Shown piece by piece: positions 51,946-60,388 of a DNA stretch of 64,000 bases. Origin of the DNA: Pseudorhizobium endolithicum (GTDB lineage Bacteria; Pseudomonadota; Alphaproteobacteria; Rhizobiales; Rhizobiaceae); contig NZ_CABFWF030000011.1 in the NCBI RefSeq assembly GCF_902153245.2, positions 211,347-275,346 on the forward strand, given 5' to 3'. Position 1 is the stretch's first letter, and the number at the start of each line of letters is the position of its first letter. The notes under the pieces were generated by a model. It ran no database searches, was not told where the DNA came from, and worked only from the letters and a program-made list of their open reading frames with translations. The position numbers were made by a program, and so were the translations under genes.

Positions 51946-53219
51946 CGTCCAGCGAGCCTCTGGAGTGCCTTTTTGAAGAAATCAGGGGCGCCGAAATTGC
52001 CGGACTTCAACGCCAGAGCGACAGGCCTCTCTCCCTCAGCGAGAAGTGCCGGCACCCCCGGATCGATCTCTCTTCCGATCGTCAACGCATTGTAGCCCAG
52101 AGCCGATGCGACCGCGCCGGAGGTTTCTCCACCGGCGACCACGAGACGGCGGATGCCAGACTTCACCAATTCCTGAGCCGTGGTGGCGAAAAGATCGTCA
52201 AGGGCTGCCGCGACCTTCTCGCGGCCGAACCGCGCCTGGCTTGCCTGAACTTCCTCCGGGGTACTCGAGGAGTAGACCAGCGGTGCGTTGCCGGTATGGG
52301 AAAGCAGGAAGCTCGTAAGGTCCGCCGCCTTGACGGAACCGTCCATGACACCGGCGACGTCAATCGGGAGCGACGGGTGAAGCATACTGTGCCGTTCCAC
52401 CTGCCCGCGCGTCGCACCGGAGCAGCTGCCGGCAAGAATGGCTTCCGGCCCGTCGACGCTGAAATCGACCGCGCCCGTGCCCTTTGCGAGACCGCGCTCG
52501 ATGAAATTGCCAGGAAGGCCGATGGCGATCCCGGATCCACCGGTGATCAAACGATCATCCGCCACCGCCCGCCCAATAGTGACGAGGTCCTCATCCGTGA
52601 TCGCATCGACGATAACGAGAACACGACGCTCCTCGGCACATTGGCGCAGGGCAGAGCCAATCTTGGCAGGGCCGCGCCGCACTGCGTCAATGCCAACATG
52701 CCCCACCTCACCCGCCGTCTGAAGACGCAGCCAGCGCCGGATATCGGCATCCGTCATGGGATTGAGGGGATGGTTCTGCAGCCCGGACTCGTTGAGAAGC
52801 CGATCATTCACAAACAGGTGGCCCTGGTAAACCGTCCGGCCTGCCCCAGGAAAGGCCGGACAAGCGACGACCCCCGAAACTCCTAGCGCAGTGGCAAGCG
52901 CTTCCCCGACGGGACCGATATTTCCCCCCGGTGTGGAATCAAAGGTGGAGCAGTATTTAAAGACGATCTGCTGGCAACCTTGCTCAAGCAGCCAGTGCAT
53001 CGCGTCGAGCGACTGCTCGACCGCCAGCTCTGTGCTGATCGAGCGGCTCTTCAGCGCGATCACCCCTGCCTCGACGTTGCGGGCGGCTGCCTCCTTCGGC
53101 ACGCCCAGGTACTGGACCGTTCTCAGCCCTCCCTGCCCCGGCAGTCCCTTGGCCAGCGTGTTGGCGATATCGCTTGCGCCGGTGAAGTCATCGGCGATGA
53201 CACCAATCAGCATCGTCAC
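51942..53219 (-). CDS. otnK: 3-oxo-tetronate kinase-like four-carbon acid sugar kinase (OtnK, DUF1537 family)
   Basis: The protein of 425 aa has both DUF1537 domains. The N-terminal substrate domain starts IGVIADDFTGASDIANTLA; the C-terminal nucleotide domain has VVAGGETSGAVASAL. DUF1537 kinases phosphorylate four-carbon acid sugars, including 3-oxo-tetronates, at the terminal hydroxyl. The start at 53219 overlaps the upstream stop by 4 nt. With OtnC and OtnI it provides the lower half of a tetronate pathway. Confidence 0.85.
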   Translation of the reverse strand: MTMLIGVIADDFTGASDIANTLAKGLPGQGGLRTVQYLGVPKEAAARNVEAGVIALKSRSISTELAVEQSLDAMHWLLEQGCQQIVFKYCSTFDSTPGGNIGPVGEALATALGVSGVVACPAFPGAGRTVYQGHLFVNDRLLNESGLQNHPLNPMTDADIRRWLRLQTAGEVGHVGIDAVRRGPAKIGSALRQCAEERRVLVIVDAITDEDLVTIGRAVADDRLITGGSGIAIGLPGNFIERGLAKGTGAVDFSVDGPEAILAGSCSGATRGQVERHSMLHPSLPIDVAGVMDGSVKAADLTSFLLSHTGNAPLVYSSSTPEEVQASQARFGREKVAAALDDLFATTAQELVKSGIRRLVVAGGETSGAVASALGYNALTIGREIDPGVPALLAEGERPVALALKSGNFGAPDFFKKALQRLAGR

Positions 53220-53914
53220 GCTCCGCCGCCCGCCTGGCCGGCAACCGGCACCGCTCCGAGCAGGAGGCGAAGCTTGGCAACTGCCGCGTCAGGACTGCTG
53301 AGGACCGGAATGCCGGTTACCGCCTGCACCGCCCGAAGGGCCCGTGCGGTTGAGAAATGGGCGAGCGTGATGGCGTCGAAACCTTCCAGCTTGGCCGCCT
53401 TCTCGGCAACGAGGCGGTTGTGGGTCGCTTCGTCGCCTGCCCGCACGGCATCGATCGCTCCCTCGACAAGGAAGCTCACGATCTCGGCATTCGGGTCTAC
53501 GCGGCGGGCTTCCTCGCGGAACTCCGCCTCCATTCCCTCACGGGCCGGTGGAAAGGTGTAGAGCATTGCGGTTCGGCCACCCTTGCGGATGGCCGCTTCA
53601 AACATCGCCTCGTTGGGCTTCAGGACCGGGACGTCAACAAGGGTGGCTGCCTTTTCGATGGCGCTTCCAAAGGAGGAGCATGTGAACAGAATGGCGTCGC
53701 TGCCGATCATGCGGCCGTAGCGCGCCAGCGCGACGATCCGGTCCGTCATCTCGTCGCTGACACCGGTCTCCCTCGCCCGATCGGGGGACAGGCTGTCTTC
53801 GAGGATGTTTACCCGCTCCGCCTCCGGCCAGGCGTTTTCGAAAGCCACCCTGATCGGATCCATGGCAATTGGCGTGGCATGTATGAGCGCGATGCGGTGA
53901 ACAGATCTAGTCAT
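53216..53914 (-). CDS. Asp/Glu/hydantoin racemase-fold protein with a single catalytic cysteine
   Basis: This protein of 232 aa has the first active-site segment AILFTCSSFGSAIE (Cys79), but the region where family members carry the second cysteine reads ITLAHFSTARALR and has none. The whole protein contains only one cysteine. It may therefore act as an isomerase or decarboxylase rather than a two-base racemase. The start at 53914 is supported by GGGA at modest spacing. Its stop overlaps the kinase start. It lies between the ABC ATPase and OtnK. Confidence 0.72.
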   Translation of the reverse strand: MTRSVHRIALIHATPIAMDPIRVAFENAWPEAERVNILEDSLSPDRARETGVSDEMTDRIVALARYGRMIGSDAILFTCSSFGSAIEKAATLVDVPVLKPNEAMFEAAIRKGGRTAMLYTFPPAREGMEAEFREEARRVDPNAEIVSFLVEGAIDAVRAGDEATHNRLVAEKAAKLEGFDAITLAHFSTARALRAVQAVTGIPVLSSPDAAVAKLRLLLGAVPVAGQAGGGA

Positions 53915-53976
53915 GCGAGAATCCCGAGATTGGAAGCAGCCGCCGGGAGGAGCAGCGGCCGCTATATGGCGGTTCG

Positions 53977-55053
53977 CTATTGCTGGCCCGCCGAAAACAC
54001 CCAGACACTTTCTTCCGGGATCCGCGCCCAAACCCGCCCAGAGGGCAGTTGCTTCGAGCCATGTGCCTTTGCGACGAAGTCGCCGCGGCTGAGCCGGTAT
54101 TCCCAGCGGTCGCCGAGATAGATGCTGTCGTCGAGGTTCATTTCCAGCGCGGTGGCGTCTGGCTGATCCGTTACGCTGATCTGCTCGACGCGGATGACCG
54201 CGCGAGCATCCTGCGAGGGGCCTAGTCCAGACGTTTCCCGAACAGTCCCGTTGAGGCTCCAGCTATCACCGCCGATGACCGCAGTCTTTCCATCCACCGT
54301 CTGGACCTTCGCCTTCACGATGTTGTTGGCACCAAGGAAGTCTGCCGAATAGAAACTATTGGGGTTGGAGTAGATCTCCTGCGGACCGCCCTGCTGAACG
54401 ATGCGACCATCCTGCAGGAGGAGAATATTGTCCGCCGCCGCCAGCGCCTCGCTCTGGTCATGGGTGACGAGGATAGCGCAGATCTCCAGGTCAAGGATAA
54501 GCTTGCGGATCCAATAGCGAGCCTCCTCCCGCAGCTTCGCGTCGAGGTTCGACAACGGCTCGTCGAGAAGCAGCACGCGGGGCTCGTAGACCAGGGCCCG
54601 GCAGATCGCGACACGCTGCTGCTGTCCACCAGAAAGTTGTGACGGGTAGCGGTCCGCTAGATGGCCTAGACCCAAGCGCTCCAGGATTGCCTGTACGCGT
54701 TTCTCCATGTCGGTAGCAGAAACGTTGCGCAGCTTGAGGCCATAGCCGACGTTTTCCTTGACCGTGCGGTGCGGCCACAGCGCGTAGGACTGGAACACCA
54801 GGCCGATGTTCCGCTGCTCGGGCGGCAGGGCAATTTTGCGGTCGCCGTCCAGTACCGTTTTCCCGCCGATGGTGATCTGCCCGACCTCGGGCTGTTCCAG
54901 GCCTGCGACGCACCGCAGGAGCGTGGTCTTGCCGCTGCCCGAGGCGCCGAGCAGAGCCACGATGGATCCACGTTGTGCCGTGAAGGAGGCTCCCTTGAGA
55001 ATCTGTAGGCCGCCCAGCCATTTCTGGACATTGTTGACGACGAGTTCAGTCAT
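53977..55053 (-). CDS. ABC transporter ATP-binding protein (AfuC/FbpC/PotA type)
   Basis: This ATPase of 358 aa has Walker A GASGSGKTT, Q-loop LVFQSYALWPHRTVKENV, signature LSGGQQQRVAICRA, Walker [12 protein letters not shown] and ILVTHDQ, and a C-terminal TOBE domain. It overlaps the permease by 8 nt. The ferric-type transporter family also imports phosphonates, putrescine and phosphorylated sugars, so it does not by itself imply iron. Confidence 0.9.
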   Translation of the reverse strand: MTELVVNNVQKWLGGLQILKGASFTAQRGSIVALLGASGSGKTTLLRCVAGLEQPEVGQITIGGKTVLDGDRKIALPPEQRNIGLVFQSYALWPHRTVKENVGYGLKLRNVSATDMEKRVQAILERLGLGHLADRYPSQLSGGQQQRVAICRALVYEPRVLLLDEPLSNLDAKLREEARYWIRKLILDLEICAILVTHDQSEALAAADNILLLQDGRIVQQGGPQEIYSNPNSFYSADFLGANNIVKAKVQTVDGKTAVIGGDSWSLNGTVRETSGLGPSQDARAVIRVEQISVTDQPDATALEMNLDDSIYLGDRWEYRLSRGDFVAKAHGSKQLPSGRVWARIPEESVWVFSAGQQ

Positions 55054-56806
55054 GGATTTTTGCTCCCAAACGAAGGGCGAGTGCGAGACCTGCGCCCGTC
55101 AATACGATGCTGATAAGGGCCAGGGCTGCGATCGTGTTCATTGCGCCGGTCTGCAGAAGAGAGACCATAAGCGAGCCGATCACTTCGGTTCCCGCACCCA
55201 TGAGATAGACGCCGGTCGCATATTCCCGCAGGAAGATGATCATGATCAGCGCCCATGCACCGGCGAGACCGGGACGGACGATCGGGATGACGACGTCTTT
55301 CCACGTGCGGCCGATGGTAGCGCCGGTCGTACGGGCGGATTCCTCAAGCTCCGGGGCGACCTGGATCAGTGTTCCCTGCAGCAGGCGAAGCCCATAGGAA
55401 AGCCCGACGACAAGATACGCTACGAACAGGCTGATCAGAGTCGGACGAAGAGGCGTCAGGAGCGGAACGAAGAGGAAGACCCAGAAGAAGGCGAGACCGA
55501 TTACCAGTCCCGGCAGCGCCCGTGGCAGAAGGACGATGTAGTCCAGCACCGTGTTCGACATGCCCCAGTTCCGGTGGCCCGCAAGTCCAACCGCGAGGTA
55601 GATAGCAACTGCCGCAGCACCGCCCACGACCGACAGGAGGATCGTGTTGATGATGCCGTTGTAAAGGCTCGGCACTTCAAGCAGCCGTCCAAAGTTGCTC
55701 AATGTGAGCTGGTTCCAAAGGCTGACGCCCTCCCCCCAGGCATCCACGAAGGCCCGCACCGTTATCCCGCCGATCGGAAGAACGACAGAAACGAAAAGCC
55801 AGAGACCGATGATCGACAGGGCAACGGTTTGCCCGCTTCCGCCGAGTTTCAAAGTAGCGACTCGAGCACCCTTGCCTCCAAGAGCCGCGTATTTTCGCGC
55901 ATTTCGCAGCAGCTTCCTCTGCATCCACACGAGCGGGAGAGTGATGAGGACGAGGACGACGGCGACAACCGCCATCAACTGGTAGGTCGGCGTGCCGAAG
56001 AGGGTCGTCAGCTTGTAGATGTAGGTTGTCAGCACCATGATGCCGTTCGGATCGCCGAGAACCAATGGGATGCCGAAGGTCTCGAAGCCGAGAAGGATGT
56101 TGAGGGCTGCGGCGAAGATCAGCGCCGGCAGGACCATCGGCAAGGTCACGTCGCGCGACACCTGCCATACGGATGCGCCGGCAGTACGTGCTGCCTCTTC
56201 CAGATCGGACGGCAGGTTCCGCATCGCAGCGGACACGTAGAGATAAACGTGCGGAACGTGGCTGAGGCCGGCAATCAGGATCATGCCCGGTAGGCTGTAT
56301 ATGTTCCAGGGGACGACACCGATGATGTCGCGGACAAAGAGCGAGACGAAGCCAGTGGGACCGACTGATACGGTGTAGCCGAATGCCAGCACGATCGACG
56401 AGATGAACATCGGCACGAGCACCAGGATCTCGAGCAGGCGCTTGAACTTGATGTCGGTGCGCGTGATCAGGAAAGCCAGCAGACCGCCGAGCGGCACAGC
56501 GATCGCTACCATTCCAAAGGAGAACACGGCGGTCGTGCCGAGGGCCTTGTAGAAGTTCTTGTCGGTGAAGACATAGCGGTAGGCATCGAGACCGAACTGG
56601 GCGCGAGGCATGAAGAACGCGGCCGTCAGGAAGCTTTGATAGATGATCAGGCCAACTGGTGCGAGGACGGCGATGGCGAGAAGGCCGATCACTATGATCC
56701 GGTAAGCACCCGCGTTGCCGTGCCGTGGCATTCTCGCAGGGTATTTCTTTTCGGCTGCAGCTTTGGAAAGCGCGGCTGCGGCCGGTGCGTGAGCATGAGT
56801 GGACAT
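55046..56806 (-). CDS. ABC transporter permease, duplicated (AfuB/FbpB type)
   Basis: The 586-aa protein is a double-length permease with about 12 helices and two EAA loops: DLEEAARTAGASVWQVSRDV and ELEESARTTGATIGRTWKDV. This tandem fusion is typical of iron-type importers such as AfuB and FbpB and of 2-aminoethylphosphonate permeases. It sits between the binding protein and the ATPase. Confidence 0.9.
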   Translation of the reverse strand: MSTHAHAPAAAALSKAAAEKKYPARMPRHGNAGAYRIIVIGLLAIAVLAPVGLIIYQSFLTAAFFMPRAQFGLDAYRYVFTDKNFYKALGTTAVFSFGMVAIAVPLGGLLAFLITRTDIKFKRLLEILVLVPMFISSIVLAFGYTVSVGPTGFVSLFVRDIIGVVPWNIYSLPGMILIAGLSHVPHVYLYVSAAMRNLPSDLEEAARTAGASVWQVSRDVTLPMVLPALIFAAALNILLGFETFGIPLVLGDPNGIMVLTTYIYKLTTLFGTPTYQLMAVVAVVLVLITLPLVWMQRKLLRNARKYAALGGKGARVATLKLGGSGQTVALSIIGLWLFVSVVLPIGGITVRAFVDAWGEGVSLWNQLTLSNFGRLLEVPSLYNGIINTILLSVVGGAAAVAIYLAVGLAGHRNWGMSNTVLDYIVLLPRALPGLVIGLAFFWVFLFVPLLTPLRPTLISLFVAYLVVGLSYGLRLLQGTLIQVAPELEESARTTGATIGRTWKDVVIPIVRPGLAGAWALIMIIFLREYATGVYLMGAGTEVIGSLMVSLLQTGAMNTIAALALISIVLTGAGLALALRLGAKIHD

Positions 56807-56869
56807 TATTAGCCTCTCGCAGTCATGAGCGGAGCCGCGGCGCCGAAAAGCGCCGCGGAAAGCGAAGCA

Positions 56870-57976
56870 TCAGCGGCCGAGAGCCGACTTCCAGTCATTG
56901 AGGAACTGGACGCGCTTCATCTGGTCCATGTACTCGAGAACGCCTTCATCGACCGCAATCGGCTTGAGACCGCCGCCGACCCGTTCGTTCAGCGTGTCGA
57001 TGTTGAAGCCGGACGTCACGTCCTTGCGAACAGAGGGCAGCCCGCCTTCCGCGAGAAGCGCCTGGCCTTCGGCCGACAGGGCGTAGTCGACAAATAGCTT
57101 GGCAGCATTCGGATGAGGAGCATCCTTGGTGATTAGGGCAAGCCGAGAGAATGCGGGAGTGTAATCAGAGAAGAAGTGAGCGCCGAGGTTCGGGCTCTCC
57201 TTCACCCAATCTAAGGCATAGGAGCCGATGATGTTGATGGCGATAACGTTCTCGCCCGAAACCACCGTCTCTTTCATGCCGCCGGAGCTCGAATAGATTT
57301 TCGCACCGTTCTCGCCCATGGCCTTCGCCAGATCCCAGAAGTCATCACGGTTGCGGGCATCGTTGGAATGGTGAAGGAAGCCAGATCCGCTCTTCTCCGG
57401 ATCGAAGGTTGCCACCTTGCCCTGCAGGCTGTCCTTGTTGTCCTTCAAGAAGGTGATCATGTCCGCGTAGGTCTTCGGAAGCTTGTCCTCCGAAAGCGCG
57501 TTGGTGTTGTAGATCACGCCGATCGGTTCGACTGTCGTGGCATACAGCATGTTCTTGTAGTTGGCCCAGTCCGGAACGTTCTCCGCTTCCGGCGACGCAT
57601 ACTCGGCGGCATATCCATCCTGCACGAGCGTCATCTGCAGGTCCATGGCCGAACTCCAGACAACGTCTGCTGTAGTCTGGCTCGCTGCGGCTTCAGAGAT
57701 GACTTGGTTATAGGTCCCGTTCGTGCCCAGGTCGTTGTAGGCGATGCTGATGCCGTACTTTTTGGTAAAACCGTCCTGCAGCTTCTGCGATTGCGCGGCG
57801 TCCGTGGACGTGAAGATAGAAACCGTCCCCTCCTCCTTCGCCTTCGCAACTAGGTCCGCATAGTCCGCCGGATAGCCGGCCGGCACTTCCTGTGCGGCCG
57901 CAGGTACAACGAATGCGCTCAAAACGGCCGCAGTGGCCGCAAGAGCGGCCGATCCAGCCCAGATGTGTCTGCTCAT
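56870..57976 (-). CDS. ABC transporter substrate-binding protein (ferric/PotD-like type)
   Basis: A Sec signal peptide (MSRHIWAGSAALAATAAVLS, ending near AAAQ) precedes a binding-protein fold with the LVAKAKEEGTVSIFTS opening of AfuA/FutA-like proteins. The start is the ATG at 57976 after GGGAGAG; the earlier in-frame start is unsupported. The mature protein is about 340 aa. The two-tyrosine iron site of true ferric binders is not obvious, so the ligand may be an organic acid or phosphorylated sugar. Confidence 0.86.
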   Translation of the reverse strand: MSRHIWAGSAALAATAAVLSAFVVPAAAQEVPAGYPADYADLVAKAKEEGTVSIFTSTDAAQSQKLQDGFTKKYGISIAYNDLGTNGTYNQVISEAAASQTTADVVWSSAMDLQMTLVQDGYAAEYASPEAENVPDWANYKNMLYATTVEPIGVIYNTNALSEDKLPKTYADMITFLKDNKDSLQGKVATFDPEKSGSGFLHHSNDARNRDDFWDLAKAMGENGAKIYSSSGGMKETVVSGENVIAINIIGSYALDWVKESPNLGAHFFSDYTPAFSRLALITKDAPHPNAAKLFVDYALSAEGQALLAEGGLPSVRKDVTSGFNIDTLNERVGGGLKPIAVDEGVLEYMDQMKRVQFLNDWKSALGR

Positions 57977-58100
57977 GTCTTCTCTCCCAAATTTGCCCGC
58001 AGATCCTTCTCCGGGCGCTTGATGCGAGAGCAGGACGCCCCGCCCTCGCTTCCTCCACCTCTGCATGTTTGGCTTTTTTATCGCCAAAATGCAAAGTCTC

Positions 58101-59195
58101 TTACCCAGCCGCAACTTTACGATCGCCACCGCTGCTCCGGACCGCGGCGGCCACGAGAGAGCCGAACGCGTCCGTATTCATGGTTCCTCCGAGATCACGC
58201 GTCCGGCTTGCGGGGTTGGCCAGAACCTCGTCCACCGCGCGCTCGATCTCTGCCCCGGCGGCTTCGAACTGAGGAAGACCGCGCTGCTCGCCGAGCCAAC
58301 TCAGCATCATCGCCGCCGACAGAATGAGCGAAGTTGGATTAGCGATGTTCTGGTTCTGGATATCGGGCGCTGACCCGTGCTGCGCCTGGGCGCAAACCAG
58401 CCCAGTCTCGGCGTTCGCATTGATCGACCCCGCGAGTCCAAGACTTCCGGAAAGTTCACTCGCCAGATCGGATAGGATGTCCGAGTAGAAGTTCGTCGCA
58501 ACGATGACGTCGAAACGGGACGGATCGCGCACCAGATGGGCGGCCATAGCGTCGATGATGAACTCGCTCAGCGTAACTTCCGGGAACTCGGCAGCTACTT
58601 TGCGGACTTGCTTCAGGAAAAGCCCGTCCGTGAGAATGAAATTGTTCGCCTTGTGGACCGCGGTAACCTTCTTGTTGCGCTTCATCGCCAGCAGGAAAGC
58701 TTGGCGTGCGATGCGCTCGCAGGCAGACGCGGTAATCTTTCTTACGGAAAGGGCAACCTCCGGCGTCGGCATGAATTCGCCGGTACCGGCATACATGTTG
58801 CGGTCCGGATAGAAGCCCTCGGTAGCCTCGCGCATGATGACGAGGTCCATCTTCTTGGCATCGTTCAGGAAGTGACGGGAACGGGCCGGACGGACATTGG
58901 CGTAGAGGTCGAGCTTCACTCGGAAGCCGGCCGACACATTGACGCCTCCCTTGTCGCGCGCCGGATAATCCATGTGCGACTGCGGCCCGAGGATGATGCC
59001 GTCGAAGGTCCGGGCGCGGTCGATCGTCTCGTCGCGAAGCGTCGTGCCGAACTTCTCGAGGCTCGTGAAGCCGGTGTCCTCGAAGTGGTAATCGAGGCCT
59101 AGACCGAAGGCTGCATCCGTCGCCTTCAGGACCTCCATAGTTGCCGCTGTGATCTCCGGCCCGATGCCGTCACATGGCGTAACAAAAATTCTCAT
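58101..59195 (-). CDS. Isocitrate/isopropylmalate/tartrate dehydrogenase family enzyme
   Basis: This beta-decarboxylating dehydrogenase of 364 aa has TPCDGIGPEI, the substrate arginine segment ANVRPARS, MREATEGFY, the VHKANNF lysine segment and the metal aspartates in FYSDILSDL. The usual DNxFGDILSD segment is changed to TNFYSDILSD, nearer to tartrate or other accessory dehydrogenases than to LeuB. The start is the ATG at 59195 after GGGAGATT. It is the first gene of the long operon. It could oxidise a 2- or 3-hydroxy acid with or without decarboxylation; the product would feed the Otn enzymes (inference). Confidence 0.85.
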   Translation of the reverse strand: MRIFVTPCDGIGPEITAATMEVLKATDAAFGLGLDYHFEDTGFTSLEKFGTTLRDETIDRARTFDGIILGPQSHMDYPARDKGGVNVSAGFRVKLDLYANVRPARSRHFLNDAKKMDLVIMREATEGFYPDRNMYAGTGEFMPTPEVALSVRKITASACERIARQAFLLAMKRNKKVTAVHKANNFILTDGLFLKQVRKVAAEFPEVTLSEFIIDAMAAHLVRDPSRFDVIVATNFYSDILSDLASELSGSLGLAGSINANAETGLVCAQAQHGSAPDIQNQNIANPTSLILSAAMMLSWLGEQRGLPQFEAAGAEIERAVDEVLANPASRTRDLGGTMNTDAFGSLVAAAVRSSGGDRKVAAG

Positions 59196-59251
59196 CCAAC
59201 AATCTCCCATGGGGCCACGACCATCGGGCCGCGCAACGTCACGGGAGGATT

Positions 59252-59279
59252 ATTGGCTTTTTGAATTTAAAAATGCAAT
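59252..59279. promoter_or_regulatory. GntR operator copy 1, upstream of the dehydrogenase operon
   Basis: The 28-bp imperfect palindrome ATTGGCTTTTTGAATTTAAA continues to AATGCAAT; ATTG/CAAT and TTTTTnAATTnAAAAA pair across its centre. It lies about 57 bp upstream of the dehydrogenase start and just beyond the GntR stop. A near-identical copy at 60350-60377 precedes the aconitase gene. Confidence 0.75.
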
Positions 59280-59281
59280 CG

Positions 59282-60208
59282 CTATTTTTCGGCTAGCTGT
59301 TTTTCATGAGCCTGCTGTGACCAGGACCACGCCACCGGTGACTTCTTCGACAGGGCTCCCCCAAGGTGTCGTCGCATGACGAAGGAAGCCTCCACAATCT
59401 CCCCCCGCTCAAGAAGATCAAGAATTTCAAGGTGTTCCTGGCACTGCCTCACCGTCCTGCTGCGGTCCACCCGCGACCGATATTCCAGAAGGCGCCGCAT
59501 CCGGTTCACGCGCACCAGGGAAATGTGGAAAAAGGGGTTGTTGGACATCTTTATCAGTTCTTCGTGGAACAGCGCACCGTTGTGCAGAAGTCGCTCGGCC
59601 GGAAGACGCTGAATGTCCGTCTCCAGCATTCGCATCTGGATCCGCCGTTGCTCATCGATGATCCTGCGGTCGAGCTGGAATTCCGGCTCCAACATGGCGG
59701 CCGGCTCGATCAACATCCGAAACCGGTAGATCTGCTCAAAAGCCGCCGGTGTCTTTGCCACCGGCAGAAAACGCCAACCATAGCCTTGCTTGCGCTCCGC
59801 CCAGCCTTCGCGTGCAGCCCGCATGAGCACATCGTTGGCTTGGGACTTCGTGAGTTGATAGCGCTCCCGCAGCATCTGCTCCGTGACTTCCGCAGGTATG
59901 CGATCCATCAGCCAATCCTCAGCGAGGCGCTGATAATCATTGACCACCTCGAAGGGTTCAGCGTCTTCCTGAACTCGCTCGACGATCGTACTCGGCGGTT
60001 CTTTGACGAAGAAGCCACGGTTTTCCTTCTGCTCGATCAGTCCTTGTTCAGCGAGCATTTCCATCGCCTCACGGACAGGAGAGCGAGAGACCCCGAACCG
60101 GTCAGCAAGCTGCTGACTCTTCAGGTGATGGCCGACGGCGAGATCACCTGAAGTGATCAACAGGGTGATCTCGTTTGCGATGGTCTGTGCCAGTTGGCTA
60201 GAACGCAT
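59282..60208 (-). CDS. GntR family regulator with an apparent second winged helix
   Basis: The N-terminal GntR winged helix (QQLADRFGVSRSPVREAMEM) is followed by a second winged-helix-like region around residues 95-145 (EVTEQMLRERYQLTKSQAND and AAREGWAERKQGYGWRF), then an FCD-like helical domain (FRMLIEPAAMLEPEF). The start is the ATG at 60208 after GGAGG; upstream open frame is not used. It is flanked by two copies of the same palindrome, so it probably controls both the long operon and the aconitase gene. Confidence 0.82.
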   Translation of the reverse strand: MRSSQLAQTIANEITLLITSGDLAVGHHLKSQQLADRFGVSRSPVREAMEMLAEQGLIEQKENRGFFVKEPPSTIVERVQEDAEPFEVVNDYQRLAEDWLMDRIPAEVTEQMLRERYQLTKSQANDVLMRAAREGWAERKQGYGWRFLPVAKTPAAFEQIYRFRMLIEPAAMLEPEFQLDRRIIDEQRRIQMRMLETDIQRLPAERLLHNGALFHEELIKMSNNPFFHISLVRVNRMRRLLEYRSRVDRSRTVRQCQEHLEILDLLERGEIVEASFVMRRHLGGALSKKSPVAWSWSQQAHEKQLAEK

Positions 60209-60349
60209 TCCCCGCTGCCTCCGCTCTCTCAGGATGAACCATTTGTAAGCTAAGCCTTTGACGATGGGAACATAGGCGCGTCCAAATCTGCACGAGCGCC
60301 ACTCAAAAAATACAATAAGTGGCAAACCATGGTTGACATAAGCGGCATT

Positions 60350-60377
60350 ACTGGTTTTTTGTGTTTAAAAATGCAAT
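60350..60377. promoter_or_regulatory. GntR operator copy 2, upstream of the aconitase gene
   Basis: TGGTTTTTTGTGTTTAAAAA followed by TGCAAT matches copy 1 at 59252-59279 except at three positions; TTTAAAAATGCAAT is exact in both. It ends 11 bp before the aconitase start. A partial third copy (AAAAATACAATAAG, with one mismatch to AAAAATGCAATAAG) lies near 60307-60320. Confidence 0.75.
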
Positions 60378-60388
60378 AAGGTTCAGCT

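Noticed and set aside
54806..56293. 495-codon plus-strand frame opposite the duplicated permease
   Set aside because: Its composition (many His, Asp, Arg, Gln) is the typical antisense reading of hydrophobic codons; the permease on the minus strand is unambiguous.
56870..57976. Calling the ferric-type binding protein an iron transporter
   Set aside because: The family also binds phosphonates, polyamines and sugar phosphates, and the operon is purely catabolic; iron is not supported by context.
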